This document shows positions 17,032-25,522 of a stretch of 64,000 bases of DNA, piece by piece. The DNA is from Larkinella rosea. GTDB lineage: Bacteria > Bacteroidota > Bacteroidia > Cytophagales > Spirosomataceae. Location of the stretch: positions 868,001 to 932,000 of the forward strand of contig NZ_RQJO01000008.1 of the NCBI RefSeq assembly GCF_003858635.1, given 5' to 3'. The notes under the pieces are model-generated. The model made no database searches, was not told the origin of the DNA, and worked only from the letters and a program-made list of their open reading frames with translations. The position numbers and the translations under genes were made by a program. How positions within the stretch are numbered: the first letter of the stretch is position 1; every line of letters starts with the position of its first letter.

Positions 17032-18075
17032 TTAAACTACCTCTTCTGCCAATACTTTGCAAATCCTTTTAGCTAACGCAGGGCCTTCGTAAATAAACCC
17101 CGTGTAGACCTGCACCAAACTGGCCCCGGCCCGCAATTTCTCAAGCGCATCTTCCGCCGTTGCAATACCACCCACCCCGATCACCGGGAAGGCATGATTC
17201 GACTGTTGACAAAGGTAACGAATCACTTCCGTCGAACGTTGTCGTAATGGCGCTCCACTGACACCGCCCATACCGATTTTTTCAACGGTTTGGGAATCGG
17301 TCTGTAAACCGTCGCGGCTAATGGTGGTGTTGGTGGCAATAATTCCCGCAATGCGGGTCGTCGTCACAATTTCGATAATGTCATCTAACTGGCTGTCGGT
17401 CAGATCGGGAGCAATTTTAAGAAGAATCGGTTTTGCAACCGGTTTTTGCCGGTTTTCGTCCTGTAAACGCTGCAACAGCGCCATCAGCGGTTCTTTTTCC
17501 TGCAACGCCCGAAGCCCCGGCGTATTCGGCGAACTGACATTCACGACAAAATAATCGACGGTATCGAATAAGTCGTGGAAACAGATCAGGTAATCGTCCA
17601 GCGCGTTTTCGTTCGGCGTCAGTTTGTTCTTGCCAATGTTCCCACCGATGATCAGTTGCTGGCCCGAGTTGCGTTTGCGAAGTCGGTTGGCGGCCGCTTT
17701 GGCCCCTTCGTTGTTAAAACCCATGCGGTTGATGAGCCCTTTGTCGGCTTTCAACCGAAAAAGCCGGGGCCGGTCGTTGCCGGATTGGGGACGGGGAGTG
17801 ACGGTTCCGATTTCAATAAATCCGAAACCCAGACACGCCAGTTCATCGACCCATTCGGCGTTTTTGTCAAAACCGGCGGCCAAACCAACCGGATTTTTGA
17901 ATTCAATGCCAAACAAGGTCCGTTTCAGCCGCGGATCGTCGATGGTGAACAATTGCCGGGACAGCCAGCGAAAACCGGGAATAGCCAGTGAAATTTTCAG
18001 GAAGGAAGTAACAAAATGGTGAATTTGTTCAGCATCAAAACGAAAAAGGAGAGGCAGGACGACGCGCTTGTACAT
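17032..18075 (-). CDS. pyrD: Dihydroorotate dehydrogenase (quinone), class 2
   Basis: Membrane-associated flavoenzyme that oxidises dihydroorotate to orotate in pyrimidine synthesis, passing electrons to quinone. With the start at 18075 it has 347 residues. The N-terminal amphipathic helix ([20 protein letters not shown]) is the class-2 membrane contact, followed by [12 protein letters not shown] (FMN site) and [11 protein letters not shown] with the catalytic serine of class 2. The frame is open for 30 more codons upstream, but that extension lacks family character. A TACATTTG -7 element lies only 4 bp before the ATG at 18075, so the mRNA is probably leaderless. It precedes ftsK by 15 bp. 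Confidence 0.95.
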   Translation of the reverse strand: MYKRVVLPLLFRFDAEQIHHFVTSFLKISLAIPGFRWLSRQLFTIDDPRLKRTLFGIEFKNPVGLAAGFDKNAEWVDELACLGFGFIEIGTVTPRPQSGNDRPRLFRLKADKGLINRMGFNNEGAKAAANRLRKRNSGQQLIIGGNIGKNKLTPNENALDDYLICFHDLFDTVDYFVVNVSSPNTPGLRALQEKEPLMALLQRLQDENRQKPVAKPILLKIAPDLTDSQLDDIIEIVTTTRIAGIIATNTTISRDGLQTDSQTVEKIGMGGVSGAPLRQRSTEVIRYLCQQSNHAFPVIGVGGIATAEDALEKLRAGASLVQVYTGFIYEGPALAKRICKVLAEEVV

Positions 18076-18079
18076 AACA

Positions 18080-18112
18080 CAAATGTACAGAACTCCGCGG
18101 ATGCCGTGCAAG
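18080..18112 (-). promoter_or_regulatory. pyrD promoter giving a leaderless mRNA
   Basis: On the minus strand CTTG (18112-18109), 21 bp, TACATTTG (18087-18080), and then only 4 bp to the ATG at 18075. Transcription would start at or within a few bases of the start codon. This also decides the pyrD start. Confidence 0.55.
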
Positions 18113-18120
18113 CCGTCGAA

Positions 18121-18186
18121 CGGATAATTGACGAACCGGTTTTTTATTTCTGAAACATTGCGCAAAACCGGTTCGTCAATTATCCG
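18121..18186. terminator. Perfect 23-bp inverted repeat after cysM
   Basis: Arms 18121-18143 and 18164-18186 are exact reverse complements (23 bp) around a 20-nt loop. The inner ends read AACCGGTTTT. It begins 7 bp after the cysM stop and ends just upstream of the pyrD promoter. The stem is far longer than a terminator needs. Confidence 0.65.
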
Positions 18187-18192
18187 ATTCCG

Positions 18193-19068
18193 TTAATTGC
18201 CAAACAAATCGGACGACAAATAGCGGTCGCCCCGGTCGCAGATGATGCAAACGACCACACCCTCTTCCAGCTCTTCGATGAGTTTGAGGGCGGCAAAAAC
18301 CGCTCCTCCACTGCTCATTCCGGCGAAAATTCCTTCTTCGCGGGCCAGTCGACGGGTCATTTGTGTGGCGTCGTCCTGCGACATTTCAATCACGCGGTCG
18401 ACGCGGCTGGGATCAAAGATTTTGGGCAGGTATTCCTGGGGCCATTTCCGGATGCCCGGTATCTGCGAACCCTCCGAAGGCTGGCAGCCGATCACCTGAA
18501 TGGCGGGGTTCTGCTCTTTCAGAAACCGGGAGTTGCCCATGATGGTGCCGGTGGTCCCCATTGCTGAAACAAAATGAGTAATTTTACCTTGAGTATTTTC
18601 CCAGATTTCCGGCCCAGTCGTGCGATAATGCGCCAGATAGTTGTCGGGGTTGGCAAATTGATTGAGTAAAAAATAAGCGCCTGTGGCGGCCTGTTCTTCC
18701 GCATAATCGCGGGCATTCTCCATCGTTTCCATCAATGTTACCTTCGCGCCAAACGCCTGCATGGTCAGGATGCGTTCGCGGGTCGAGTTCTGGGGCAAAA
18801 CCAGTTCAATGTCAACGTTATACAGGCGGGCAATCATGGCAAGCGCGATGCCGGTATTGCCACTGGTGGCTTCGATCAGTTTGACACCCGGTTTTAAATC
18901 ACCCCGTTCAATGGCGCCTTTGATCATGCTGTAGGCCGGGCGATCCTTGACGCTTCCGCCCGGGTTGTGTCCCTCCATTTTGCCGTACAAGCTGACGCCT
19001 GGATTTGGATTAATGTGCTTTAATTCAACGAGTGGAGTGTTTCCAACAAAGTCTAACAAGGTCGCCAT
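18193..19068 (-). CDS. cysM: Cysteine synthase B (O-acetylserine sulfhydrylase)
   Basis: Cytoplasmic PLP enzyme of 291 residues making cysteine from O-acetylserine and sulfide or thiosulfate. The PLP lysine is Lys41 in NPGGSVKDRPA, the substrate loop is EATSGNTGIALA, and the phosphate-binding loop is SAMGTTGTIMG. The short length and the GEGHNPGG-like KMEGHNPGG start favour CysM over CysK. The gene stands alone between its own promoter-like element (19121-19151) and the 23-bp inverted repeat. Confidence 0.94.
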   Translation of the reverse strand: MATLLDFVGNTPLVELKHINPNPGVSLYGKMEGHNPGGSVKDRPAYSMIKGAIERGDLKPGVKLIEATSGNTGIALAMIARLYNVDIELVLPQNSTRERILTMQAFGAKVTLMETMENARDYAEEQAATGAYFLLNQFANPDNYLAHYRTTGPEIWENTQGKITHFVSAMGTTGTIMGNSRFLKEQNPAIQVIGCQPSEGSQIPGIRKWPQEYLPKIFDPSRVDRVIEMSQDDATQMTRRLAREEGIFAGMSSGGAVFAALKLIEELEEGVVVCIICDRGDRYLSSDLFGN

Positions 19069-19120
19069 GAATAGTTACTGGGAATGAAGTAAGTTTTGAA
19101 ACAAACACGAAGCCGCTTTT

Positions 19121-19151
19121 CAAAGTTGCAAATGGGCTGAATGTTACCAAA
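19121..19151 (-). promoter_or_regulatory. cysM promoter-like element
   Basis: On the minus strand TTTG (19151-19148), 19 bp, CAACTTTG (19128-19121): perfect spacing, one mismatch in the -7 element, about 50 bp before the ATG. Confidence 0.45.
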
Positions 19152-19235
19152 ATCGTTATTAAAGACGAGCTAGGGGATAAAAAACAAAAAAGTGAAAAAT
19201 ATTTTTGCGGTTTTGATGCAAATAGTTAAAAAAGG

Positions 19236-19268
19236 CTTGCTTTTATATCAAAATAAAAACCATTTTTG
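19236..19268 (+). promoter_or_regulatory. Promoter-like element before LytTR gene
   Basis: CTTG (19236-19239), 21 bp, CATTTTTG (19261-19268): one mismatch to TAnnTTTG, 30 bp before the ATG, in an AT-rich stretch. Confidence 0.4.
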
Positions 19269-19298
19269 TAAAAGTTCTGTATACAAACGGCTCCGTAT

Positions 19299-19745
19299 AT
19301 GAAAGTAGCAATCCATCCCGGCACCAGAAATAGTTACTCAGAATTCCAGCTACAGTCGGTCGCCCGTCACCTGAACCTGCCGGATATCGTCTTGCCGTTT
19401 TGGGGGCAACGCCGGAAAATTCCGGCCTACCGCATTACCTGGCTGGAAGGAAAAGGCAACTATACGGTGGTTCATTTCAGCGACGGTTCCGAGATGATCG
19501 TATCGCTAACCTTGAAGAAACTGGAGGGCCGTCTTCCGTCGGAAATCTTTGTGAGACCGCATAAGAAAAGCATCATCAATCTGCTCTATCTCCAGGAAAT
19601 CCGGACGGGAAAAAGTGTGAGTATCTGTCTGGCAAATGGAAATGAAATTGAGGTTTCCCGCCGAAAAACGACACAATTCATGAAATTAGTGGTCGCTTTT
19701 CAGCAGGAATTCCTTCCGTTGACGATGCCATATGCCATGGCTTAA
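19299..19745 (+). CDS. LytTR-domain DNA-binding protein without receiver domain
   Basis: Protein of 148 residues. Residues about 45-140 form a LytTR DNA-binding domain: ITWLEGKGNYTVVHFSDG, then FVRPHKKSIINLLYLQEI and the basic EVSRRK near the end, all typical of LytR/AgrA-type regulators. The N-terminal 40 residues are not a receiver domain and match nothing recognisable. It is probably a stand-alone transcription factor controlled by an unknown signal. It is divergent from cysM and convergent with the acyl-CoA ligase. Confidence 0.88.
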   Translation: MKVAIHPGTRNSYSEFQLQSVARHLNLPDIVLPFWGQRRKIPAYRITWLEGKGNYTVVHFSDGSEMIVSLTLKKLEGRLPSEIFVRPHKKSIINLLYLQEIRTGKSVSICLANGNEIEVSRRKTTQFMKLVVAFQQEFLPLTMPYAMA

Positions 19746-19756
19746 TCCAAAAATAA

Positions 19757-19776
19757 AGGCGGTTGAAAAACCGCCT
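19757..19776. terminator. Bidirectional terminator AGGCGGTT-GAAA-AACCGCCT
   Basis: An 8-bp perfect stem with a GAAA loop lies between the convergent LytTR and acyl-CoA ligase stops. On the minus strand it is followed by TTTATTTTT, a good U tract. Confidence 0.75.
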
Positions 19777-19782
19777 GTCGTC

Positions 19783-21489
19783 TTACTTCTTATTTAATTT
19801 CGCGAGTTCTTCGTCGCGCAGGGGGCGTCGCAGGATTTTGCCCACATTACTCTTCGGCAATTCCGTCCGGAACTCAATGTGACGCGGTCGTTTGTAATTG
19901 GTCAACTGCTCTTTGCTGTAGTTGAGAATATCATCCGCCGTCAGGTTGGGATCTTTTTTGACCACAAAAATTTTGACGGCTTCCGACGATTTATCATCGG
20001 GAACGCCAATGCAGGCTACTTCCAGAACGCCCGGGCAGCGAGCGATAACATCTTCAATTTCATTGGGATAGACATTGAAGCCGGATACCAGAATCATATC
20101 TTTCTTCCGGTCGACGATCCGGAAAAAACCGTCTTCGTCCATCACGCCAATATCGCCCGTTTTGAAGTACTCGCCTTCCATTACCTTCGCGGTTTCGTCG
20201 GGGCGGTTGTAATAGCCGGGGAAAACCTGCGGTCCTTTGGCCCAGATTTCGCCGGGCATCCCCATCGGTGCTTCGGTACCGTCTTCCTGCATGATTTTCA
20301 GCTCCGTACTCGGCAGCGGGAGCCCAATCGTTCCGAGTCGGGCCGTTCCGTCGCAGGGGTTCGAGGTCAGAATGGGTGAGGTTTCGGAGAGACCGTATCC
20401 TTCGGAAATGGTGATTCCGGTTAGTTTTTTCCAGCGTTCGGCCACCGACGATTGCAACGCCATGCCACCGGCAGAAGCAATTTTGAGGTTGGTGAAATCG
20501 ACTTCCGTAATGCGGGAATTATTCACCAGACCATTATACAGCGTATTCAAACTGACAAACATGTTGAACTTGTATTTCTTCAGTTCGTCAACAAACGCGT
20601 TCATATCGCGCGGATTGGTAATGAGTACATTCAGACAGCCACTTTTGAGGGCCAGCATCGCGTTGACGGTCAGGGCATAAATGTGGTATAAAGGCAGCGG
20701 GGCGATGATGACACACTGCTCAACGCCCATGAGGTCGATCTGCATCCATTTACTGCCCGCTTCGGTGTTGGCAACAATATTCCGGTGGGTCAATACGGCC
20801 CCTTTCGAAACACCGGTTGTTCCGCCGGTGTATTGCACAAACGCCATGTCGGAACCGGCAACCTGAACTTTTTGCAGAGGCTGTCGGCTTCCTTTGCTCA
20901 GCGCGTCACTCAGCGACACGGCTTGCGGCAGGTGATAAGCCGGGATTAGTTTTTTGACATATTTGACTACTGCATTGACAATCAGCTTTTTCGGGAATCC
21001 CAGCAGGTCGCCAACGTTGGTAAGGATGACGTGTTTGATATCGGTCTGGTCGATGATTTTCTCCAGATTGCTGGCAAAATTCGCGAGAATGACAATCGCT
21101 TTGGCACCCGAGTCCTTGAATTGATGCTGCATTTCCCGGGGCGTATACAGCGGATTGGTATTGACCACCACCAGCCCGGCCCGCAAAATGCCGAAAATAG
21201 CGACCGGATATTGCAACAGATTCGGCATTTGAATCGCCACGCGATCTCCTTTTTGCAGTTTCAGAACGTTTTGCAGGTACGAAGCAAAATGGCCGGAAAG
21301 CGTATCTATTTCCCCGAAAGTCAACACCTTGTCCATGTTGGCATAAGCCCCTTTATCCGCAAACCGCTGACAGCCTTCATCAATCAATTCGACCAGCGAT
21401 GGATACGCGTCGGGATTTATTTCGGCAGGCATGCCTTGCGGATACTGTTTTAGCCAGGGGTACGGTTTTGCCGTTGACGTATTTTCCAT
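19783..21489 (-). CDS. Long-chain-fatty-acid-CoA ligase
   Basis: Adenylate-forming enzyme of 568 residues activating fatty acids to acyl-CoA for degradation or lipid synthesis. It has the AMP-binding signature YTGGTTGVSKGAVLTHRN (from 220), then GYGLSETSP, the ATP/hinge region TGDIGVMDEDGFFRIVDRKKD, and the C-terminal catalytic lysine Lys551 in NVGKILRR. Length and motifs are those of FadD-type ligases. No beta-oxidation genes adjoin it. Its start is followed upstream by a 373-bp gene-free stretch. Confidence 0.94.
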   Translation of the reverse strand: MENTSTAKPYPWLKQYPQGMPAEINPDAYPSLVELIDEGCQRFADKGAYANMDKVLTFGEIDTLSGHFASYLQNVLKLQKGDRVAIQMPNLLQYPVAIFGILRAGLVVVNTNPLYTPREMQHQFKDSGAKAIVILANFASNLEKIIDQTDIKHVILTNVGDLLGFPKKLIVNAVVKYVKKLIPAYHLPQAVSLSDALSKGSRQPLQKVQVAGSDMAFVQYTGGTTGVSKGAVLTHRNIVANTEAGSKWMQIDLMGVEQCVIIAPLPLYHIYALTVNAMLALKSGCLNVLITNPRDMNAFVDELKKYKFNMFVSLNTLYNGLVNNSRITEVDFTNLKIASAGGMALQSSVAERWKKLTGITISEGYGLSETSPILTSNPCDGTARLGTIGLPLPSTELKIMQEDGTEAPMGMPGEIWAKGPQVFPGYYNRPDETAKVMEGEYFKTGDIGVMDEDGFFRIVDRKKDMILVSGFNVYPNEIEDVIARCPGVLEVACIGVPDDKSSEAVKIFVVKKDPNLTADDILNYSKEQLTNYKRPRHIEFRTELPKSNVGKILRRPLRDEELAKLNKK

Positions 21490-21862
21490 TGGGTTTAGAA
21501 TATTTTTTGTAAAAATAAGACAAAACTCGAAATCGCCTACGTACGCGCGGACTTTAGGCCGTGCTTAATTAACGTGAAATAGGCTCCGTAAAGTACGATA
21601 AATTTGTATGATCAACATTCTATCAGACGAATCTATCGCACTTTTTTAGCTCTGAAAGTGAAGCATTGAATTGGACAGGAAAATCATCGCTCTTTGGAAT
21701 GCTACTTTCATTTTAGCATTCCAAAGATAGCGTCCGTGAAGAAGGTCGGCTAGTCGGAGTCGATAACTGGCCGACTGTGGGAAATAACTAACGAAAAAAG
21801 GGGAATGGCAGGATCGTGATGGCCACGGACTGAAGGCTACGCGCCCCGGTCCGTGGGGGCTG
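21490..21862. other. 373-bp gene-free stretch with orphan promoter element and hairpin
   Basis: No sizeable gene is seen. A plus-strand TAAATTTG (21599-21606) lies just before a 13-codon ATG frame at 21608. After a one-base shift, coding-like sequence continues to a TAG near 21715. A perfect 12-bp hairpin (21692-21703 with 21715-21726) follows. This could be a small RNA with its terminator or the remains of a gene. An 8-bp hairpin (CCACGGAC 21823-21830 with GTCCGTGG 21849-21856) lies just beyond the argC stop. Confidence 0.4.
21692..21726 (+). terminator. Perfect 12-bp hairpin CTTTGGAATGCT/AGCATTCCAAAG
   Basis: Arms 21692-21703 and 21715-21726 with an 11-nt T-rich loop in otherwise gene-free DNA. 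It may end a small transcript from the TAnnTTTG element at 21599. Confidence 0.4.
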
Positions 21863-22846
21863 TTAGAACGCCACCGCTTTCAGTCGCAAACCGGTATCTT
21901 CCGGCAAACCAAACAGGAGATTCATGTTTTGAACGGCATGACCCGATGCGCCTTTGGTCAGGTTGTCGATGATGCTGCTAATCAGCAACTGGCCGTCGTG
22001 CAACTCCAGATGAATCAGGCATTTGTTGGTATTAACCACCTGTTTCACGTCCACGGGCGTGTCGCTGACGTGCGTGAAGGGATGACCCGCGTAATAATTC
22101 TTGAAAAGCTGCCGTGCTTCTTCCAGACTTCCGGCGTAAGGCGTGTAGACGTTTGCCATAATACCCCGGGTGAAATCGCCCCGGTACGGCACAAAATGGA
22201 TAGCCTGGTCAAAACCGGGTTGCAGGGCGTTCAGACTCTGGCGAATCTCTTTCAAATGCTGGTGCGTAAATGCCTTGTAAATCGAAACGTTGTTGTTTCG
22301 CCAGGTGAAATGCGTCGTCGAACTGAGCGACTGCCCCGCGCCGGTCGAGCCGGTAATGGCGCTGACCTGAACGGCATCGGTGAGCAATCCGGCCTGCGCC
22401 AGCGGCAAAAGTGCGAGTTGAATGCTGGTGGCAAAACAGCCAGGATTCGCAATTTTGGTGGCCGGGCGAATCCGGTCGCGCTGAAGTTCGGGCAAACCGT
22501 ATACAAAACCGTTCGACTCGTCGCGAAAATCGGTGCTGAGGTCGATCACTTTCAGGGTGTCGGGAATGGGATTTTCGGCTAAAAACTTCGCCGATTCGCC
22601 GTGGCCGGAACAGAGAAAAATCACCGAAAGCCCGGCCTGATTGACCAGTTCGCGGGTATCTTCGCCCGAAAACGTCAAGTCCGTATCGCCCAGTAAATCG
22701 GTGTGGGTATTGTAAACCGGTTTTCCCGCCTGACTTTTACTGTGAACAAAAGCAATGTCCGCGTTGGGATGGTTGAGGAGAATCCGCAGCAATTCGCCAC
22801 CGGTGTAACCCGCTCCGCCAATAATTCCAATGTTAATCGTATTCAT
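21863..22846 (-). CDS. argC: N-acetyl-gamma-glutamyl-phosphate reductase
   Basis: Cytoplasmic NADPH enzyme of 327 residues, third step of arginine synthesis. The Rossmann motif IIGGAGYTGGELLRIL (8-23) and catalytic Cys137 in NPGCFATS are present, with GSTGAGQS and HFVPYRGDFTRG further on. The ATG overlaps the stop of the upstream glycosyltransferase (22843-22846, ATGA), so translation is probably coupled. In Bacteroidota argC usually follows argG directly; here a glycosyltransferase gene sits between them. Confidence 0.96.
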   Translation of the reverse strand: MNTINIGIIGGAGYTGGELLRILLNHPNADIAFVHSKSQAGKPVYNTHTDLLGDTDLTFSGEDTRELVNQAGLSVIFLCSGHGESAKFLAENPIPDTLKVIDLSTDFRDESNGFVYGLPELQRDRIRPATKIANPGCFATSIQLALLPLAQAGLLTDAVQVSAITGSTGAGQSLSSTTHFTWRNNNVSIYKAFTHQHLKEIRQSLNALQPGFDQAIHFVPYRGDFTRGIMANVYTPYAGSLEEARQLFKNYYAGHPFTHVSDTPVDVKQVVNTNKCLIHLELHDGQLLISSIIDNLTKGASGHAVQNMNLLFGLPEDTGLRLKAVAF

Positions 22847-24093
22847 AATCTTTGATAGAGCCTGATGTGCTCATTGGTGAAACGTTCCCAGGAGAACAAT
22901 TGTGCCCGCCGAAGGGCTTTGGTTGTTAATTCGCTGCGTAAATCGGCCGACCGAACCAACGTCAGAATGGCCTGTGCCAGCGCGTCGGCGTCGGTGGGTG
23001 AAACCTGAAGGGCCGCGTCGCCAACGACTTCGGGCAGCGACGACACATTTGACGTGATTACCGGCAAACCACACTGCATCGCTTCCAGGGGCGGCAACCC
23101 GAACCCTTCGAACAGCGATGGATACACAAACGCCAGCGCCCCGGAATAAATGGCGGCCAGATCTTCGTCGGGTACAAAACCGGTAAAAACCAGCCGCTTC
23201 CGGATGCTTTCCTTCTTGGCGATTTCATCCAGAATCTGGTCCATTTTCCAGCCTTTCGTCCCGACCAGAACCAGCTTTATTTCGGTCGGTAATTCACCAC
23301 TTTCGGCCAGCGCGACGAAGCAGCGAATCAGGTGATCGAGGTTTTTGCGTGGTTCCAGCGTCGCCAGACTGAGCAGGTACGACTCGTCGCCCAACCCAAA
23401 GCGGTTTTGCGTTGCCTTGATTCGTTGCGTATCCGTTACCGGAAAGAACAAATTCGGCGAAGCGGCCAGGTGAATGGGCGTGACGCGGGCTGGATCAAAA
23501 CCGGTATACTGGCAAAAATCCGCTTTTGTCGCTTCCGAAACCGTGACAACCTGCGCATCCGCTGGCAGGTTCGTAAGGGCATCTTTAACGGCGCGTTCGC
23601 CCGCCGGGAACCATTCGGGGTGGTGAATCGGAATCAGGTCGTGCACCGTCAGCACCTTCCGAAGATTTGGCATCCGTCCAATGTCAGTCGGAATGGCAAA
23701 AAACGGCGAGTGATAAATCGCATTGGCTGGTAAAAACTTCGCCGAAAACCGGGCCTGTTCGCTGTTCAGCGCTTTTCGGGTACGGTAAAATACCTGACGA
23801 ATCACCTTCGAGGGCAGGCTCTGGGGCGCAAACGGACCGAGCAACGCATTCTCCAGCTTTGCCCAACCCAGTTCCGATGGTCGATTGACCAGGGCAGGAG
23901 CCTGTATGCCGAAGGTTTCCCGCGCATACCGCAGCGTTTCGGCCTGGTGTGTCGGAGCCGCCAGCGAAAGCTGAACGTCTTTCGATTCAAGGAGTCCCTT
24001 TACCAATTGCTCGGCAACCCGACTCACGCCGGTTTTAGCCTGACGATGGTAAAAGCCAATGCCCGGAAGGCTGGCGTCGATGATTACATTCAA
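22843..24093 (-). CDS. Glycosyltransferase family 4 protein
   Basis: GT-B fold glycosyltransferase of about 416 residues. The C-terminal half has the GT4 pattern: [29 protein letters not shown], then [33 protein letters not shown] with the EX7E motif, and the usual C-terminal helix. The N-terminal part begins [13 protein letters not shown]. The start appears to be TTG at 24093; no in-frame ATG lies between it and the upstream stop. It is located between argG and argC with a 4-bp overlap to argC. Sugar donor and acceptor are not indicated, and there is no obvious link to arginine synthesis. Confidence 0.88.
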   Translation of the reverse strand: MNVIIDASLPGIGFYHRQAKTGVSRVAEQLVKGLLESKDVQLSLAAPTHQAETLRYARETFGIQAPALVNRPSELGWAKLENALLGPFAPQSLPSKVIRQVFYRTRKALNSEQARFSAKFLPANAIYHSPFFAIPTDIGRMPNLRKVLTVHDLIPIHHPEWFPAGERAVKDALTNLPADAQVVTVSEATKADFCQYTGFDPARVTPIHLAASPNLFFPVTDTQRIKATQNRFGLGDESYLLSLATLEPRKNLDHLIRCFVALAESGELPTEIKLVLVGTKGWKMDQILDEIAKKESIRKRLVFTGFVPDEDLAAIYSGALAFVYPSLFEGFGLPPLEAMQCGLPVITSNVSSLPEVVGDAALQVSPTDADALAQAILTLVRSADLRSELTTKALRRAQLFSWERFTNEHIRLYQRL

Positions 24094-24109
24094 TATCCTG
24101 TGAATATTG

Positions 24110-24181
24110 AATAATGAACAATGAACAATGAATAATGAAAGTGTGTATGATCTTCATTATTCATTGTTCATTGTTCATTAT
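24110..24181. repeat. Heptamer-repeat hairpin (ATGAACA units)
   Basis: Arms 24111-24139 and 24153-24181 are perfect reverse complements (29 bp) with a 13-nt loop. Each arm is built of 7-bp units, ATGAACA twice followed by ATGAATA and a partial unit. The right arm includes the argG stop codon (24178-24180). Its size and internal repetition set it apart from a normal terminator. Confidence 0.7.
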
Positions 24182-25383
24182 CCATTGTTAGCCTCTTTCA
24201 CTTTTCCATAAATCATCAACTGATTCGACATCACTTTCGAGAAGCCGCGGACATCGTCGCCGGTCCAGGCGTTGTTCATCTCGCCGTAGCTGCCGAAAGT
24301 GGACGACATCAGGTCGAACGGCGATTCGATGCCGAGCACCTGGAAGCGGTACGGCGCCAGCAGCACGTGGACTTTGCCCGTCACGTGGCTCTGCGTATCC
24401 GTCAGGAACGTTTCGATGTTGCGCATCACCGGGTCCAGAAACTGGCCTTCGTGGAGCATTGTGCCATACCAGTTCGCCAGTTGGTCTTTCCAGTATTGCT
24501 GCCATTTGGTCAGCACGTGTTTTTCGATGGCGTGGTGCGCTTTCAGGATAACGAGCGGAGCGGGCGCTTCAAAACCGACGCGGCCCTTGATGCCGATGAT
24601 GGTATCGCCCACATGAATATCCCGCCCGATGCCGAAAGGTCCGGCCAGTTCCGCCAGTTGTTGAATGGCCTGAACTGGATCGCCGATGGGTTCGGCGCCG
24701 ATGCCCTGTAATTCACCGGCTTTGAAATGCAGTGTAATTTGCTCCGGTTCGGTTTTCGTCACCTGCGTTGGCCAGGCTGATTCAGGCAGAAAACCGCTGG
24801 AAGTCAGCGTTTCGCGGCCACCGACCGAGGTGCCCCACAGCCCTTTATTGATGGAATAAGCGGCTTTGTGCCATTCCTGCTCCACTCCTTTCGATTTCAG
24901 ATACTCGATTTCGGCTTCGCGCGAAAGCCGCAGATCGCGGATCGGCGTAATGATTTCCGCATCGGGTGCAATGATCCGGAAGGCCATGTCAAACCGAACC
25001 TGGTCGTTCCCCGCGCCGGTGCTGCCGTGGGCGATGGCGTTGGCACCGATTTCTCGGGCGTATTCGGCTACCGCAATGGCCTGAAAAATCCGTTCGGCAC
25101 TCACACTCAGCGGATACGTGTTGTTTTTCAGAATGTTACCAAAAACCAGATACTTCAGACACTGCTGGTAATAATCGTCGGTTTTGGCGATGGCGGTGTG
25201 GTGCTTCACGCCCAGAGAATATGCCCGCTCTTCGATGGCTTTCAGGTCGGCCTCCGAAAAACCGCCCGTATCGACCAGCACGGAATGGATTTCATACCCC
25301 AGATCTTCGGATAAATATTTAACGCAAAACGAGGTATCGAGACCTCCACTAAAGGCAAGTACTACTTTTTTCTGTTGAGACAT
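24178..25383 (-). CDS. argG: Argininosuccinate synthase
   Basis: Cytoplasmic ATP-dependent enzyme of 401 residues joining citrulline and aspartate in arginine synthesis. The N-terminal ATP pyrophosphatase loop is VVLAFSGGLDTSFCVKYL, and the family motif AHGSTGAGNDQVRF and the long C-terminal domain are complete. An alternative GTG one codon upstream gives 402 residues; the ATG at 25383 is preferred. It follows a GNAT gene after about 136 bp and is followed by a heptamer-repeat hairpin and the glycosyltransferase. Confidence 0.96.
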   Translation of the reverse strand: MSQQKKVVLAFSGGLDTSFCVKYLSEDLGYEIHSVLVDTGGFSEADLKAIEERAYSLGVKHHTAIAKTDDYYQQCLKYLVFGNILKNNTYPLSVSAERIFQAIAVAEYAREIGANAIAHGSTGAGNDQVRFDMAFRIIAPDAEIITPIRDLRLSREAEIEYLKSKGVEQEWHKAAYSINKGLWGTSVGGRETLTSSGFLPESAWPTQVTKTEPEQITLHFKAGELQGIGAEPIGDPVQAIQQLAELAGPFGIGRDIHVGDTIIGIKGRVGFEAPAPLVILKAHHAIEKHVLTKWQQYWKDQLANWYGTMLHEGQFLDPVMRNIETFLTDTQSHVTGKVHVLLAPYRFQVLGIESPFDLMSSTFGSYGEMNNAWTGDDVRGFSKVMSNQLMIYGKVKEANNG

Positions 25384-25522
25384 CACAGTGGACTATGGAA
25401 CGTATGGAAATCTTTAATCTTTAGCGATCTAATACTTAATTCAGCACAAAACTAAAAAATCCCTTCCAGCCAACCGCCGAAAGGGACTTAAAATCACTTG
25501 AATAACCTTTACAATGACTTCC

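Noticed and set aside
18076-18165. Extended N terminus of PyrD (30 extra codons)
   Set aside because: The promoter element at 18080-18087 lies inside the extension and the class-2 N-terminal helix begins at 18075.
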